Source: Danxiaibacter flavus (GTDB lineage Bacteria; Bacteroidota; Bacteroidia; Chitinophagales; Chitinophagaceae). Taken from it: DNA of 64,000 nt. Positions 26,387 through 35,100 of this stretch are shown here, piece by piece; position 1 is the first letter of the stretch; each line of letters begins with the position of its first letter. The notes under the pieces were generated by a model. The model did not search any database, was not told the origin of the DNA, and saw nothing but the letters and a program-made list of their open reading frames with translations. The position numbers were made by a program, and so were the translations under genes. The stretch covers positions 372,001 to 436,000 of the forward strand of contig NZ_JAULBC010000002.1 of the NCBI RefSeq assembly GCF_041060425.1. The letters are read 5' to 3'.

Positions 26387-27202
26387 TTAATCGCGTTTTT
26401 TCATCTTATCAGACAGATCAAGCAATTCAACTTTTCTGAAATCCACCGGTTGTCCTTCGCTTTGCAATGCGACAAAACCGCTGCTTAGAATTTTTCCATC
26501 TATCTTTATTTTTGGATCGTAATTATGCACTACGTTCCCTCCTATCTGGGGTTTTGTATACTGGAGTACAGTATCTCCGTTAATGATGTGCGTTACCAAT
26601 GAATCACCTAACACAATCAACTCGGCCCTCACCCATTGGTCGCCATCGTAAGTTTTAGAACTGGATTCAATACAATGGCGCGTATCAAGCTTTCCCTGGT
26701 AAACAATATTGGTTCCCGGAGAGCACATGTTGCCGGTTGGCCTTGGCTTTCCGTCACTTAATCCTCCCAATAGCTGAAACTCAATTGAAATGGGCCAATC
26801 CTGTTCCTTTGGCATTGTACGCGGGTCCTGTGAATGAAACATGATACCGCTGTTACGTAAAGTGTAATCGGGTGCGCCGCGTTGTAATTCACCAACAAAT
26901 CTGTATTCTACAATAAGTTTATAGTAAGAAAATGGCACTTTGTAATAAAGATGTGCGAACTGGTCATTAAAATCTCCGTATTGATCGTACCGCACTTTTA
27001 TCATTCCATCCTCCACCCGAAAAGTGTTACCAAAGTTCTCTCCCACTTCATGATGATTGATCTTTACTATCCAATCATTCATATCTTTTCCGTTGAACAG
27101 TGGCACCCATCCCTCTTTGGATTGTTGTGACTTTTGCGTTGTTTTGCAGGCCTGGCAAATCATTAAAAGAAAAAGCAAATTAAGCAGTCGTGTTTTTTTC
27201 AT
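26387..27202 (-). CDS. DUF1080 (3-keto-disaccharide hydrolase family) lipoprotein
   Basis: From the ATG at 27202 the protein has 271 residues with a lipobox (LFLLMICQAC). The longer open frame to 27346 runs into a repeat and is rejected. The DUF1080 sandwich shows GWVPLFNGKDMNDWIVK at the N-terminus, GNTFRVEDGMIKVRYD, NSGIMFHS, and the closing GFVALQSEGQPVDFRKVELL. Members bind or hydrolyse 3-keto-glycosides. It is the first gene of the pair with GH110, suggesting joint processing of galactose-containing glycans at the outer membrane. Confidence 0.9.
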   Translation of the reverse strand: MKKTRLLNLLFLLMICQACKTTQKSQQSKEGWVPLFNGKDMNDWIVKINHHEVGENFGNTFRVEDGMIKVRYDQYGDFNDQFAHLYYKVPFSYYKLIVEYRFVGELQRGAPDYTLRNSGIMFHSQDPRTMPKEQDWPISIEFQLLGGLSDGKPRPTGNMCSPGTNIVYQGKLDTRHCIESSSKTYDGDQWVRAELIVLGDSLVTHIINGDTVLQYTKPQIGGNVVHNYDPKIKIDGKILSSGFVALQSEGQPVDFRKVELLDLSDKMKKRD

Positions 27203-27310
27203 TGCAGCACACATAATGTTATCGTATTGTTGATGAACGTATTGCAATATAACTTTTAAAAGATTGCAATTCGCGGCAGGATAAATTTTATGCAGAATAA
27301 GATAATATAA

Positions 27311-27541
27311 AGTACGAGATACGAAGTACGAAGTACTCAGGGGCATCAGGCTGCGTTTTCTCTTTCCTTCTTACCATCTTACTGTCTTATATGTCTTACT
27401 GTCTTACACGTCTTACGATCTTACTTTCTTACATGTCTTACCCGTCTTACTATCTTACACGTCTTACGATCTTACTTTCTTACTATCTTACTTTCTTACT
27501 ATCTTACGGTCTTACATGTCTTACACGTCTTACATGTCTTA
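27311..27541. repeat. ACGAAGT array and long CTTAC array running into a start codon
   Basis: At 27311-27337 ACGAAGT words repeat. From about 27363 to 27541 some 22 CTTAC words occur, separated by three or four bases (CTTAC-TGT, CTTAC-ACGT, CTTAC-GAT). The array extends through the ATG of the GNAT gene at 27534 into its second and third codons. The reverse orientation of this word follows the priA stop at 45.9 kb. Confidence 0.8.
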
Positions 27542-28055
27542 TCTAATTGAAACCGAAAGATTATTCATGCGGAAATTTGAGCTGGCGGATGCGGCATTTA
27601 TTCTGCAGTTGCTGAATACGCCATCCTGGAAAAGGTTTATTGGGGACAGGTCGGTCAGAACAATCGGCGATGCGCAGGCATACATAGCTGCAGGACCGTT
27701 AAAAAGCTATAGCAAGAACAATTACGGTGCATGGCTTGTGTGTCTTAAAGAAAACAACGTGCCTATTGGAATGTGCGGTTTATTTAAAAGGGATTTTTTG
27801 CCTATTCCCGATATAGGCTTTGCTTTCTTACCAGAATTTGAAGGCAAAGGATATGCAGGTGAAGCCGTAAAAGCGACATTGAACTATGCCGCTGATCAAC
27901 TACAACAGAAATCGCTGCTCGCCTATACTAAAGACAATAACACAAAATCCGTACAGTTACTGCGCAAATCCGGTTTCTCCTTTAAAGAAATGATCCACGT
28001 GCCACACGAAAATGAAACACTTATGCTGTTTTCGATAGAATTTAAACAAGAATAA
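27534..28055 (+). CDS. GNAT N-acetyltransferase, RimJ/RimL type
   Basis: About 173 residues. Two starts are possible, 27516 and 27534; the second (MSYLIETERL) gives the usual RimJ/RimL beginning, while the first six extra codons are pure repeat. The fold shows IETERLFMRKFELADAAFILQLLN, the acetyl-CoA motif A as EFEGKGYAGEAVKATLNYA, and motif B as AYTKDNNTKSVQLLRKSGF. It transfers an acetyl group to an amine; the substrate cannot be told. Even with the shorter start, codons 1-3 lie inside the CTTAC array. Confidence 0.9.
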   Translation: MSYLIETERLFMRKFELADAAFILQLLNTPSWKRFIGDRSVRTIGDAQAYIAAGPLKSYSKNNYGAWLVCLKENNVPIGMCGLFKRDFLPIPDIGFAFLPEFEGKGYAGEAVKATLNYAADQLQQKSLLAYTKDNNTKSVQLLRKSGFSFKEMIHVPHENETLMLFSIEFKQE

Positions 28056-28058
28056 ATT

Positions 28059-28264
28059 CCAGCAGAGCTTCCTGTTTGAGAAAATCATGATTTTAATATT
28101 ATCGGACTCCAGCGGAGTCTCCTGTAACGCTTGTAAAGCCATTATAGGATTGATTAACCTATCTGTAAACTTTTTTTAGGACGAGACAGCTCGACAGGTA
28201 GCTCCTAACGGAGCTTAGTCGATCTATTGATTTCTTCTACAAACAGGATGCTCCTATGGAGCAA
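28059..28264. repeat. Cluster of short GGAGC/GCTCC palindromes
   Basis: The gap 28056-28466 holds GACTCCAGCGGAGTC (28105-28119), AGCTCCTAACGGAGCT (28200-28215) and TGCTCCTATGGAGCA (28250-28264), plus a direct repeat CCAGC-GAG-TCCTGT at 28059 and 28109. They share the plan NGCTCC-TAWS-GGAGCN with an ACAGG word next to them. No gene is seen. This is a different family from the heptameric arrays. Confidence 0.65.
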
Positions 28265-28466
28265 TACCACCAAAGATCCTTAGCTAGATGACATTGCCTT
28301 TCAGGATTGTATAAATTGAGCTTAATCTCCTTAATAAAATTAGACCGACTAACCTCTCCTTTGTTAATTAAAATACTGTTTCACACTGTTATTCGGACAA
28401 TAATAATAACCAATCCTTTCATCCTCTAATCCTCCAAATCCCGGTCCAGACAATACCAGTCCAAGT

Positions 28467-30407
28467 CTACCACCCAATCCCATAATCCTCGCCGTGGTTT
28501 GATGATCCTCCCCAAAAACTCTTATGCTTCCAGTCAAAATAAATAGCATTGATCGGGCCGCTCGTTCTATCCTCCAGTGAAATTGTGTAACCCATTTTTT
28601 TCAACTCATCCTGCACAGCCTTTGGCGTTTTATCGTTCAGTAACAAATTCCCGGGTTTAGGTTGTCTGTCTGTCATTTTAGTCCCTCCAAGAGAAAGCCA
28701 CAACTGGTTGGAATTTATGTTGGCGGCTTCCGTTGCCTGCTGAACCGTCATGCCAAATTCAACCATATTCAGAAAGAACTGTAACAAGTTTTGGTCCTGC
28801 GTATCACCACCCTGTACAGCAAAAGAAACAAACGGCTTACCATCTTTTAACGCAAGACTCGGTGTTAGTGTAACACGTGGTCTCTTACCTGGCGCGACTA
28901 CATTAAACGGATTCAGCACACTATCCAAAACAAAACTCTGCATGCGCTGGCTCATCCCTACGCCCGTATGCCCTGCAATACAGGCTGGTATCCAACCTCC
29001 GCTGGGTGTGATAGAAACCACCCAACCAGAAGTGTCTGCAGCTTCTACAGAAGTAGTGCCGCGCCAAAGTCTGTCTTTATACACAGCACTTTCATCTCCG
29101 TCAATGGCGTTCACGGCAAATTCATCTTCATGATGAAATGCTTCTCCCACTCTCCTGTCGTGCGCGGGTGCAAAGCCGGGACCGTTATGAACAGATGTAT
29201 CAGTTAAAGCACTTCTTTCTTTCAATAATTGCGTATAAGGGTTTGTTTTCCCTTCGAATGGATAAGGGTCACCCGGGGCAATATCCGGATCATTCCTTTC
29301 GTATTGAATTAGCTTAGCGCGTTCTTTTGCATACGCTTTACTAAGCAAACCATTCATGGGTTGTTGCTTCGAAAATGCCGGATCTCCGTAATAGAAGTCC
29401 CTGTCAGCAAATGCAAGACTCATCGTTTGATACAGCGTCTGGATATATTTCGTACTGTTATACCCCATGCTCTTCAAATCGAAATTTTCCAGAATATTCA
29501 AAGACTGTAGCAGTGCAGGACCCTGCGTCCACTGCTGTAATTTATATACATCTATTCCTTTGTAGTTGGTATGAAGCGGCGCTTCTTCTACCGGTTTCCA
29601 TTTTGCCAGATCATTCATTGTGATCAGCCCACCCTGCTCCTGGCAACCACGCACAAATTCTTTTGCTATATCGCCTTTGTAAAATCTGTCGTAAGCAGCA
29701 TAAATAGCCTCTTTGCGGGATTTCTTATTTTTCAATGCCTGCTGTTCAGCTTCCACCATTTTTGTTAGTGTCGTCAACAGATCTTTTTGAACAAATATCT
29801 CACCCGCTTCCGGAGCTTCGCGTTTTTCACCCGCATGCGGCAGCAAAACTGCTTTACTGTAAGGCCACTCTGAAATGCGCTTTTTCTGACGCTCTATACT
29901 GTTAGCCGTCTGCGCTTCTATAGGATAACCTGCAGCCAGTTGCATTGCCGGAGCAAGCACTTCTTTAAGACTCAAGGTTCCGTATTCTGCAAGCATATAA
30001 CAAAGTCCGCCGGGTGTTCCGGGGGTAGTTGCGGCCAGAGGACCATATTCGGGTGGAAAATTATAGCCCTTGCTTTTAAAAAATTCAGGCGTTGCTCCGG
30101 TTGGCGCTACACCCATTGCATTAATTGCAATCACTTTGCCGGTTTTCGGATTATAAATCAGCGCCTGTGTTTCTCCACCCCAGCTAAGCACATCCCACAT
30201 AGTACAGGTTGCTGCCAGCATGGCGCAAGCCGCGTCCACCGCATTTCCACCTTTCTGAAAGATCATTGAACCGGCTGTTGCAGCAAGGGGTTTTCCTGTT
30301 ACTGCCATCCAGTTTTTACCGTGCAGAGGAGGTTTTTGAGTCTGTTGTGCATTAACGGTTACAGCAGCAGTTGTAAGAGCAAGTAAAAAAAGTAAATTCC
30401 TCATCAT
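28467..30407 (-). CDS. ggt: Gamma-glutamyltransferase family protein
   Basis: From the ATG at 30407 (or 30404) the precursor has about 646 residues with a signal peptide ending in VTVNAQ. The longer frame to 30551 is rejected. GGT enzymes act in the periplasm on glutathione and gamma-glutamyl compounds after self-cleavage at a Thr. The N-terminal FQKGGNAVDAACAM and PGTPGGLCYML motifs and the small-subunit start WRGTTSVEAADTSGWVVSITPS (probable nucleophile the second Thr) are present, as is GKRPRVTLTPSLALKDGKPF. The exact Thr is inferred. The gene stands alone, with a promoter candidate at 30450-30479. Confidence 0.92.
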   Translation of the reverse strand: MMRNLLFLLALTTAAVTVNAQQTQKPPLHGKNWMAVTGKPLAATAGSMIFQKGGNAVDAACAMLAATCTMWDVLSWGGETQALIYNPKTGKVIAINAMGVAPTGATPEFFKSKGYNFPPEYGPLAATTPGTPGGLCYMLAEYGTLSLKEVLAPAMQLAAGYPIEAQTANSIERQKKRISEWPYSKAVLLPHAGEKREAPEAGEIFVQKDLLTTLTKMVEAEQQALKNKKSRKEAIYAAYDRFYKGDIAKEFVRGCQEQGGLITMNDLAKWKPVEEAPLHTNYKGIDVYKLQQWTQGPALLQSLNILENFDLKSMGYNSTKYIQTLYQTMSLAFADRDFYYGDPAFSKQQPMNGLLSKAYAKERAKLIQYERNDPDIAPGDPYPFEGKTNPYTQLLKERSALTDTSVHNGPGFAPAHDRRVGEAFHHEDEFAVNAIDGDESAVYKDRLWRGTTSVEAADTSGWVVSITPSGGWIPACIAGHTGVGMSQRMQSFVLDSVLNPFNVVAPGKRPRVTLTPSLALKDGKPFVSFAVQGGDTQDQNLLQFFLNMVEFGMTVQQATEAANINSNQLWLSLGGTKMTDRQPKPGNLLLNDKTPKAVQDELKKMGYTISLEDRTSGPINAIYFDWKHKSFWGGSSNHGEDYGIGW

Positions 30408-30449
30408 GTGTTGCAGTCTTATGTGAAAGTTGTGTAATTGTAGTCTACA

Positions 30450-30479
30450 CAAATATAATATTTCAACATGATGATAAAA
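30450..30479 (-). promoter_or_regulatory. Bacteroidota-type promoter candidate for ggt
   Basis: On the minus strand TATATTTG (30450-30457) fits the TAnnTTTG -7 element, with TTTT (30476-30479) 18 bases upstream as a weak -33 element. It is 43 bp before the ggt start. Confidence 0.45.
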
Positions 30480-30626
30480 CATGGTAAGACCGGATATAGG
30501 CCAACAGGTAAAATAAACCCGCAGATATCCGTCCCGGCTTTCCGTTACCACGGGTTCTGCAAATAAAAAAGAACGGATGCAAAAATCCGTTCTAAATTAA
30601 TTGGCTGTTTCAGGTCTGATCTTTCT

Positions 30627-30920
30627 TTAAATCACCCGCACATGTTTTCCTGCCTTCAACAATTCTCCCACTACATGTAATTCATTGTTCGCGGGGGAAG
30701 AAACAATTACCAGTTCTATATCATTGTCATGCACAATAGAATCTTTGTGCTCAACAATTTCAACCTGGGGGTATTTAGTTTGAATAGTTTTCTGGATCTG
30801 ATCGTCGTTAACGAGCACTTTGGAAAATGAGTAACCTAATTTTTTTCCTAAGGCTTCATATCGGAATATACGATCTGTTTCACCACATTCTATCAACCCC
30901 ATTTTCTTAAACGTATTCAT
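30627..30920 (-). CDS. Isolated N-terminal domain of a Gfo/Idh/MocA-type oxidoreductase
   Basis: A 97-residue protein resembling only the Rossmann half of the Gfo/Idh/MocA family: MGLIECGETDRIFRYEAL at the start, DSIVHDNDIELVIVSSPANNELHV in the middle and LLKAGKHVRVI at the end, where full-length members continue with EKP and a C-terminal substrate domain. The glycine-rich loop is degraded. The stop is clean and the upstream region has a promoter and operator, so it may be a functional small protein rather than debris. A dinucleotide-binding or regulatory role is possible. Confidence 0.7.
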   Translation of the reverse strand: MNTFKKMGLIECGETDRIFRYEALGKKLGYSFSKVLVNDDQIQKTIQTKYPQVEIVEHKDSIVHDNDIELVIVSSPANNELHVVGELLKAGKHVRVI

Positions 30921-30957
30921 ATTTCCTTTGTTTTAGTGATACATTACGTTTGCCCGA

Positions 30958-30994
30958 CAAAGATAACAGTAAATTTGGTTAATCGATTAACCAA
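30958..30994 (-). promoter_or_regulatory. Perfect 20-bp palindromic operator over a TAnnTTTG promoter
   Basis: TTGGTTAATCGATTAACCAA (30975-30994) is a perfect palindrome with the central CG typical of LacI-family operators. Ten bases downstream on the minus strand TATCTTTG (30958-30965) matches the TAnnTTTG -7 element, so the palindrome covers the -33 region. It probably controls the 97-residue protein at 30627. The regulator is not in this window. Nothing else is evident in 30995-31274. Confidence 0.65.
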
Positions 30995-31274
30995 GTAATT
31001 ACTAAGTGATATATGAAACGCAGCAATTTTGCAATTAAACGTCAACAATTGATGTTGCAAAAAATAACAAACTTTGAATAAAAAGAAATTGAAAATCAAT
31101 TTGCTTTTGTTTTTTCAGAAAGCTAAAATTTAACATCACTAAACTAACAATATGTGTTTGTTGATTTGCTTTCTGAATAGGTTGCTATAGCAATTTATTG
31201 ATCTGGATCATTTCTGAGCATATTTAAGAGAAAGTCTTGCCGCCTTTGCAAACCGTATTTCATTGTGCAAATTT

Positions 31275-31922
31275 TCATTTTATCATACGAAAAATATATT
31301 GATTTCTGAATACCATACTCAAAATTCTGGGCACACCATCTCTGTCATCTTCATCAAAATATTCGTCAACATCATAAACAAAAAGGTCATACTTTTTTGC
31401 TGCATGAATAAAGTCAGACAAGTGATGATCATAGCATTCTACAACATGTCTTCCATCTGCTGTATCGAACCTCGCTTTTGTACCCTGGTATTGTTTAAAT
31501 GGATGCAATTCTCCCAGGTAAACGTAGCCTCCTTTATGTAAAACTTTAGCGGCTTCTTTAAATATATGATCGAGGTTGCTGATGTGCTCCAGCACAAGAC
31601 TAAAGCTGATAAGATCATAAGTATCGGTCGCAAATTGCCAGTGTTTTGTAATATCTGCCTGCTTAAAAATAACATGCGCTGACTGTACTTTTTCTTTTGC
31701 TTTTGAAAGCATTTCCTCCGACAAATCAACAGCCAAAACCTTTTCTGCTTTCTCAAGCAACCAAACAGTATTTTTCCCGGTTCCACAACCTATTTCAAGA
31801 CAACTTTTGAATGAAATTTTCGCGAGTACAGTACGTAAGGCAACAGCTTCCATATCCCTGGTCTTGTTCTTATTGCTGTCGTACTGTGAGGCCCACATAT
31901 TGTATGCCTGTTGAACACTCAT
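31275..31922 (-). CDS. Class I SAM-dependent methyltransferase
   Basis: A 215-residue protein with motif I SCLEIGCGTGKNTVWLLEK (about 40-58), motif II acidic residue in VLAVDLSEEMLSKAK, and the later motifs TYDLISFSLVLEHISNLDHIFKEAAKVLHKGGYVYLGE. It belongs to the Methyltransf_11/25 group. The C-terminal region (HHLSDFIHAAKKYDLFVYDVDEYFDEDD) may contact the substrate, which cannot be inferred. It stands alone, 220 bp from the topoisomerase gene it diverges from. Confidence 0.9.
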   Translation of the reverse strand: MSVQQAYNMWASQYDSNKNKTRDMEAVALRTVLAKISFKSCLEIGCGTGKNTVWLLEKAEKVLAVDLSEEMLSKAKEKVQSAHVIFKQADITKHWQFATDTYDLISFSLVLEHISNLDHIFKEAAKVLHKGGYVYLGELHPFKQYQGTKARFDTADGRHVVECYDHHLSDFIHAAKKYDLFVYDVDEYFDEDDRDGVPRILSMVFRNQYIFRMIK

Positions 31923-32142
31923 ATCCTGCTTTTTTCAAAACATTTAAAGTAAAAACAAAAACACTAAGTTAACCATTTGAATAAAATTCATGCAGCACTA
32001 AACAACGCAAGAATCAAAAGAAACACTTCTTCGCCGGCTGATTTTAGCTGAAACAGTCAACAAAACCCTGATTTTCCAATCACTTACAGCAATAAAAAAT
32101 AAAATATTTATACGATCTTCGTCCGCTTGTTTAACACGTTGT

Positions 32143-34293
32143 ATGAAAGTTTGTATTGCAGAAAAACCAAGTGTAGCGAAAGATATAGCCGAAATTATAG
32201 GTGCGCGTCAGCGTAAAGACGGCTACTATGAAGGCAATGGTTACCAGGTAACCTGGACGTTTGGTCATTTCTGCACATTGAAAGAACCTCATGACTATTT
32301 TGAACATTGGAAATTCTGGCGACTTGAAGATCTGCCGATGATCCCGTCTACTTTCGGCATTAAATTGATTAATAACAGCGGTGTTGAAAAGCAATTTAAA
32401 ATAATTGAACAACTGGTACTTGCCAGCGAAGAAGTGATCAACTGTGGTGACGCCGGACAGGAAGGTGAACTTATCCAGCGCTGGGTTTTACTTAAAGCCA
32501 AATGCACCTCGCCTGTTAAAAGACTCTGGATATCTTCACTTACGGAGGAGGCGATACGCAATGGATTTCAACAATTAAAAGAAAACGAGCAATACAATAA
32601 TTTGTATGCAGCAGGCAGTGCAAGGGCAATTGGTGACTGGTTGCTGGGCATGAACGCGACAAGACTCTTCACTAAAAAATTTGCACAGGGCAAAACAGTC
32701 CTTTCGATTGGACGGGTACAAACGCCAACGCTTGCCATGATCGTTCAAAGACAGAAAGAGATCAATGCGTTTAAATCGGAAGAATACTGGGAATTGAAAA
32801 CCATCTATCGTGAAACAGAGTTTACTGCAACTATTGATCGCTTGCATAATCTGGAAAAAGCGCAAAAAGGCCTTGCATACCTGAAGGAGCATCCGTTTAC
32901 GATTACATCATTTGAAATAAAGGAAGGCAAAGAAGGTAATCCAAAACTATTTGATCTTACGCTGCTACAGGTTGAGGCCAATAAAAAATATGCTTATTCA
33001 GCAGATCAAACGCTGAGTTATATTCAAAATCTGTATGAGAAAAAGCTGGTAACATATCCGAGAGTTGACACCACCTATCTTTCTGAAGACCTGCATCCCA
33101 AAATTGCGGGAATCATGGAAAAGCTTACGCCCTACCAGGCCCTGACAGCTCCGGTTTTAGCGAATCCTATTCCTAAACTGAAAACAGTTTTTGATGACAA
33201 AAAAGTAACCGATCACCACGCGATTATTCCAACAGGTGAATATCCATCAAATCTTAAACCAGAAGAAAAACGCGTTTATGACCTGGTTGCAAGAAGGTTC
33301 ATCGCCGCATTCTACCCTGAATGTAAAATATCAAACACAACTGTTTTAGGAATGGTTGGACAGGTTGAATTTAAAGCTACAGGTAAACAAATAATAGAAC
33401 CCGGTTGGAAGGCTGTGTATGCAAATGATGCAAGCGCGAAAAAAGAAAATGACGGTGATGATGAAAAAGATAAAGACGAAGAAAAAGTAATGCCTGTTTT
33501 TGTAGTGGGCGAAAGCGGCCCTCATGAACCAAAGATCCACCAGGGAAAAACAACGCCGCCAAAGCCTTTTACTGAAGCCACTTTACTCCGCGCCATGGAA
33601 ACTGCGGGCAAGCAGGTTGATGATGAAGAAATGCGTGAGCTGATGAAAGACAACGGTATCGGCAGACCTTCAACACGAGCGAATATTATTGAGACATTGC
33701 TGCGCAGAAAATATATTGAAAAGAAAAAGAAAAACATCTTTGCAACACAAACAGGTATTGATCTTATTGACACCATTCAATCCGAATTATTGAAAAGCCC
33801 GGAATTAACCGGACAATGGGAACGTAAACTAAGGCTGATCGAAAAAGGCGAATACACGATCGACACTTTTAAACAGGAGCTGATTCAAATGGTTGTTGAC
33901 CTCACGCGGGAAGTGAAGACAGCAACCTACAGAACAATCAGCATTGCTCCAGAACCTGCACCTGAAAAAGAAAAAGAGGCCAGGCCTAAAAAAGAGCCAA
34001 AGCCCAAAGCTGAAAAGAAGGCAATTGAAATAGATACGATCCAATGCCCTAAGTGTAAAGAGCATTTGCTTAAAAAAGGTAATACAGCTTATGGCTGTGC
34101 AAACTTCTCAGTGTGCGGCTTTAAAGTGCCTTTTACAATATTTGGCGTGCAACTTACAGACAAACAACTGACAGACCTGATCACTAAAGGCAAAACGGGC
34201 AAAATAAAAAATCTTCAAATAACCGAAGGTGAAGAAAAACAGGACGGAAAACTTGTGATGAACGAAGATTATAGCATAACTACGGTGAAGTGA
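32143..34293 (+). CDS. topB: DNA topoisomerase III
   Basis: A 716-residue type IA topoisomerase that relaxes and decatenates DNA through a covalent tyrosine link. The TOPRIM domain carries E7 (IAEKPSVAKDI) and NCGDAGQEGELIQRW (about 100-114); the catalytic Y305 is in LVTYPRVDTTYL. ATLLRAMETAGKQ and NGIGRPSTRANIIETLLRR follow in the central domain. A charged EKEKEARPKKEPKPKAEKK linker leads to a C-terminal zinc-type repeat (CPKCKEHL... GCANFSVCGFKVP) and a topo-associated KLTDLITKGKTG segment. The stop leads into a GTACGATGT array. Length is usual. Confidence 0.96.
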   Translation: MKVCIAEKPSVAKDIAEIIGARQRKDGYYEGNGYQVTWTFGHFCTLKEPHDYFEHWKFWRLEDLPMIPSTFGIKLINNSGVEKQFKIIEQLVLASEEVINCGDAGQEGELIQRWVLLKAKCTSPVKRLWISSLTEEAIRNGFQQLKENEQYNNLYAAGSARAIGDWLLGMNATRLFTKKFAQGKTVLSIGRVQTPTLAMIVQRQKEINAFKSEEYWELKTIYRETEFTATIDRLHNLEKAQKGLAYLKEHPFTITSFEIKEGKEGNPKLFDLTLLQVEANKKYAYSADQTLSYIQNLYEKKLVTYPRVDTTYLSEDLHPKIAGIMEKLTPYQALTAPVLANPIPKLKTVFDDKKVTDHHAIIPTGEYPSNLKPEEKRVYDLVARRFIAAFYPECKISNTTVLGMVGQVEFKATGKQIIEPGWKAVYANDASAKKENDGDDEKDKDEEKVMPVFVVGESGPHEPKIHQGKTTPPKPFTEATLLRAMETAGKQVDDEEMRELMKDNGIGRPSTRANIIETLLRRKYIEKKKKNIFATQTGIDLIDTIQSELLKSPELTGQWERKLRLIEKGEYTIDTFKQELIQMVVDLTREVKTATYRTISIAPEPAPEKEKEARPKKEPKPKAEKKAIEIDTIQCPKCKEHLLKKGNTAYGCANFSVCGFKVPFTIFGVQLTDKQLTDLITKGKTGKIKNLQITEGEEKQDGKLVMNEDYSITTVK

Positions 34294-34588
34294 TCGAATG
34301 TACGATGTTAGATGTACGGTACGATGTGGAGGAATGTTTGATCTAAATTCAAATGCCGTTTCCGATTTTAGCTATGGCTTACTAGTTTCGTATTAAGTCA
34401 GCTAGCTCATTTGCTCCTTGTTTACATCGTACATCTAAAATCGTACATCGTACATCATAGATCTACGGTGTACGATGTGGTGAAATGTTTGATCCAAATT
34501 CAAATACCGTTTCCGATTTTCCTACCAAGACAACTAGCTTATTCGCTCCTGGTTTACATCGTACATCTAAAATCGTACATCGTACATT
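34292..34588. repeat. Composite element with GTACATC arrays, present as two tandem copies
   Basis: GTACGATGT words follow the topB stop. Then two homologous units occur: 34319-34456 and 34470-34588. Each runs GTACGATGTGG, a shared core of about 45 bp (AATGTTTGATC, AAATTCAAAT, CCGTTTCCGATTTT), a less conserved middle, TTTACATCGTACATC and further GTACATC words. The second copy lacks about 20 bp of the middle. The inverted arms and the core thus behave as one unit. From 34595 a GGTGTGA array starts in the DUF488 stop. Confidence 0.8.
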
Positions 34589-34594
34589 AGCAGA

Positions 34595-34622
34595 CACTTC
34601 ATACCTCACACCTCACACCTTC
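34595..34622. repeat. GGTGTGA-type array at the DUF488 stop
   Basis: On the minus strand GGTGTGA, GGTGTGA and GGTATGA words run through the DUF488 stop codon (TGA at 34613-34615). It is the stop-proximal orientation, the same as after the Fnr-like gene. Confidence 0.65.
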
Positions 34623-34969
34623 TCCTCCACCACCTCCTTCAACACAACAGCATGATTATGCTCCCGTTCCTTTGTGGCATACAAAAATGTAACGACTTTG
34701 TGGTGATGAAGAAGATCAATCAACTCTTCCAGTGCAGCACTGTCTTTTAATTCTTCTTCATATGCTTTTTTAAATGCCTGCCATTTTTCAGGTTCGTGAT
34801 TGAACCATTTTCGCAATTCAGAAGACGGTGCTATTTCTTTTAGCCAGACATCCCAATATGCTTCTTGCTTACTCATACCCCTGGGCCACAACCGGTCGAT
34901 GAGTATCGTAAATCCGTCACCTTTTTCCGGGGTGTCATACAAACGTTTGATCTTGATTGTATTTTTCAT
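34613..34969 (-). CDS. DUF488 family protein
   Basis: A 118-residue protein with the family's LYDTPEKGDGFTILIDRLWPRGMSK segment (about 10-34), the WFNHEPEKWQAFKKAYEEEL helix and the VTFLYATKEREHNHAVVL end. Some relatives are uncharacterised; a link to DNA-processing or stress functions has been proposed but is not evident here. The last codons (EKV) and the stop are part of a GGTGTGA array, so the extreme C-terminus may be repeat-derived. Confidence 0.88.
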   Translation of the reverse strand: MKNTIKIKRLYDTPEKGDGFTILIDRLWPRGMSKQEAYWDVWLKEIAPSSELRKWFNHEPEKWQAFKKAYEEELKDSAALEELIDLLHHHKVVTFLYATKEREHNHAVVLKEVVEEKV

Positions 34970-35100
34970 GGAGTAATTATTAGATGAGAAACTTTTGAAT
35001 GTTTTTCAGACAGGCAGCCAACCGTTCTACCAAAATCATTATTAAACTTACTATTTATTGCTAGTTTAGTATTCAATTCGTTCCAAAAACAATTGTCGAT

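Noticed and set aside
27203..27346. N-terminal extension of the DUF1080 protein
   Set aside because: It would place a long segment before the lipoprotein signal and it overlaps the ACGAAGT array.
28364..28549. 61-codon minus-strand frame at the end of ggt
   Set aside because: It overlaps the C-terminus of the gamma-glutamyltransferase in another frame and has no family features.
30408..30551. N-terminal extension of the gamma-glutamyltransferase
   Set aside because: It covers the promoter candidate and would bury the signal peptide.
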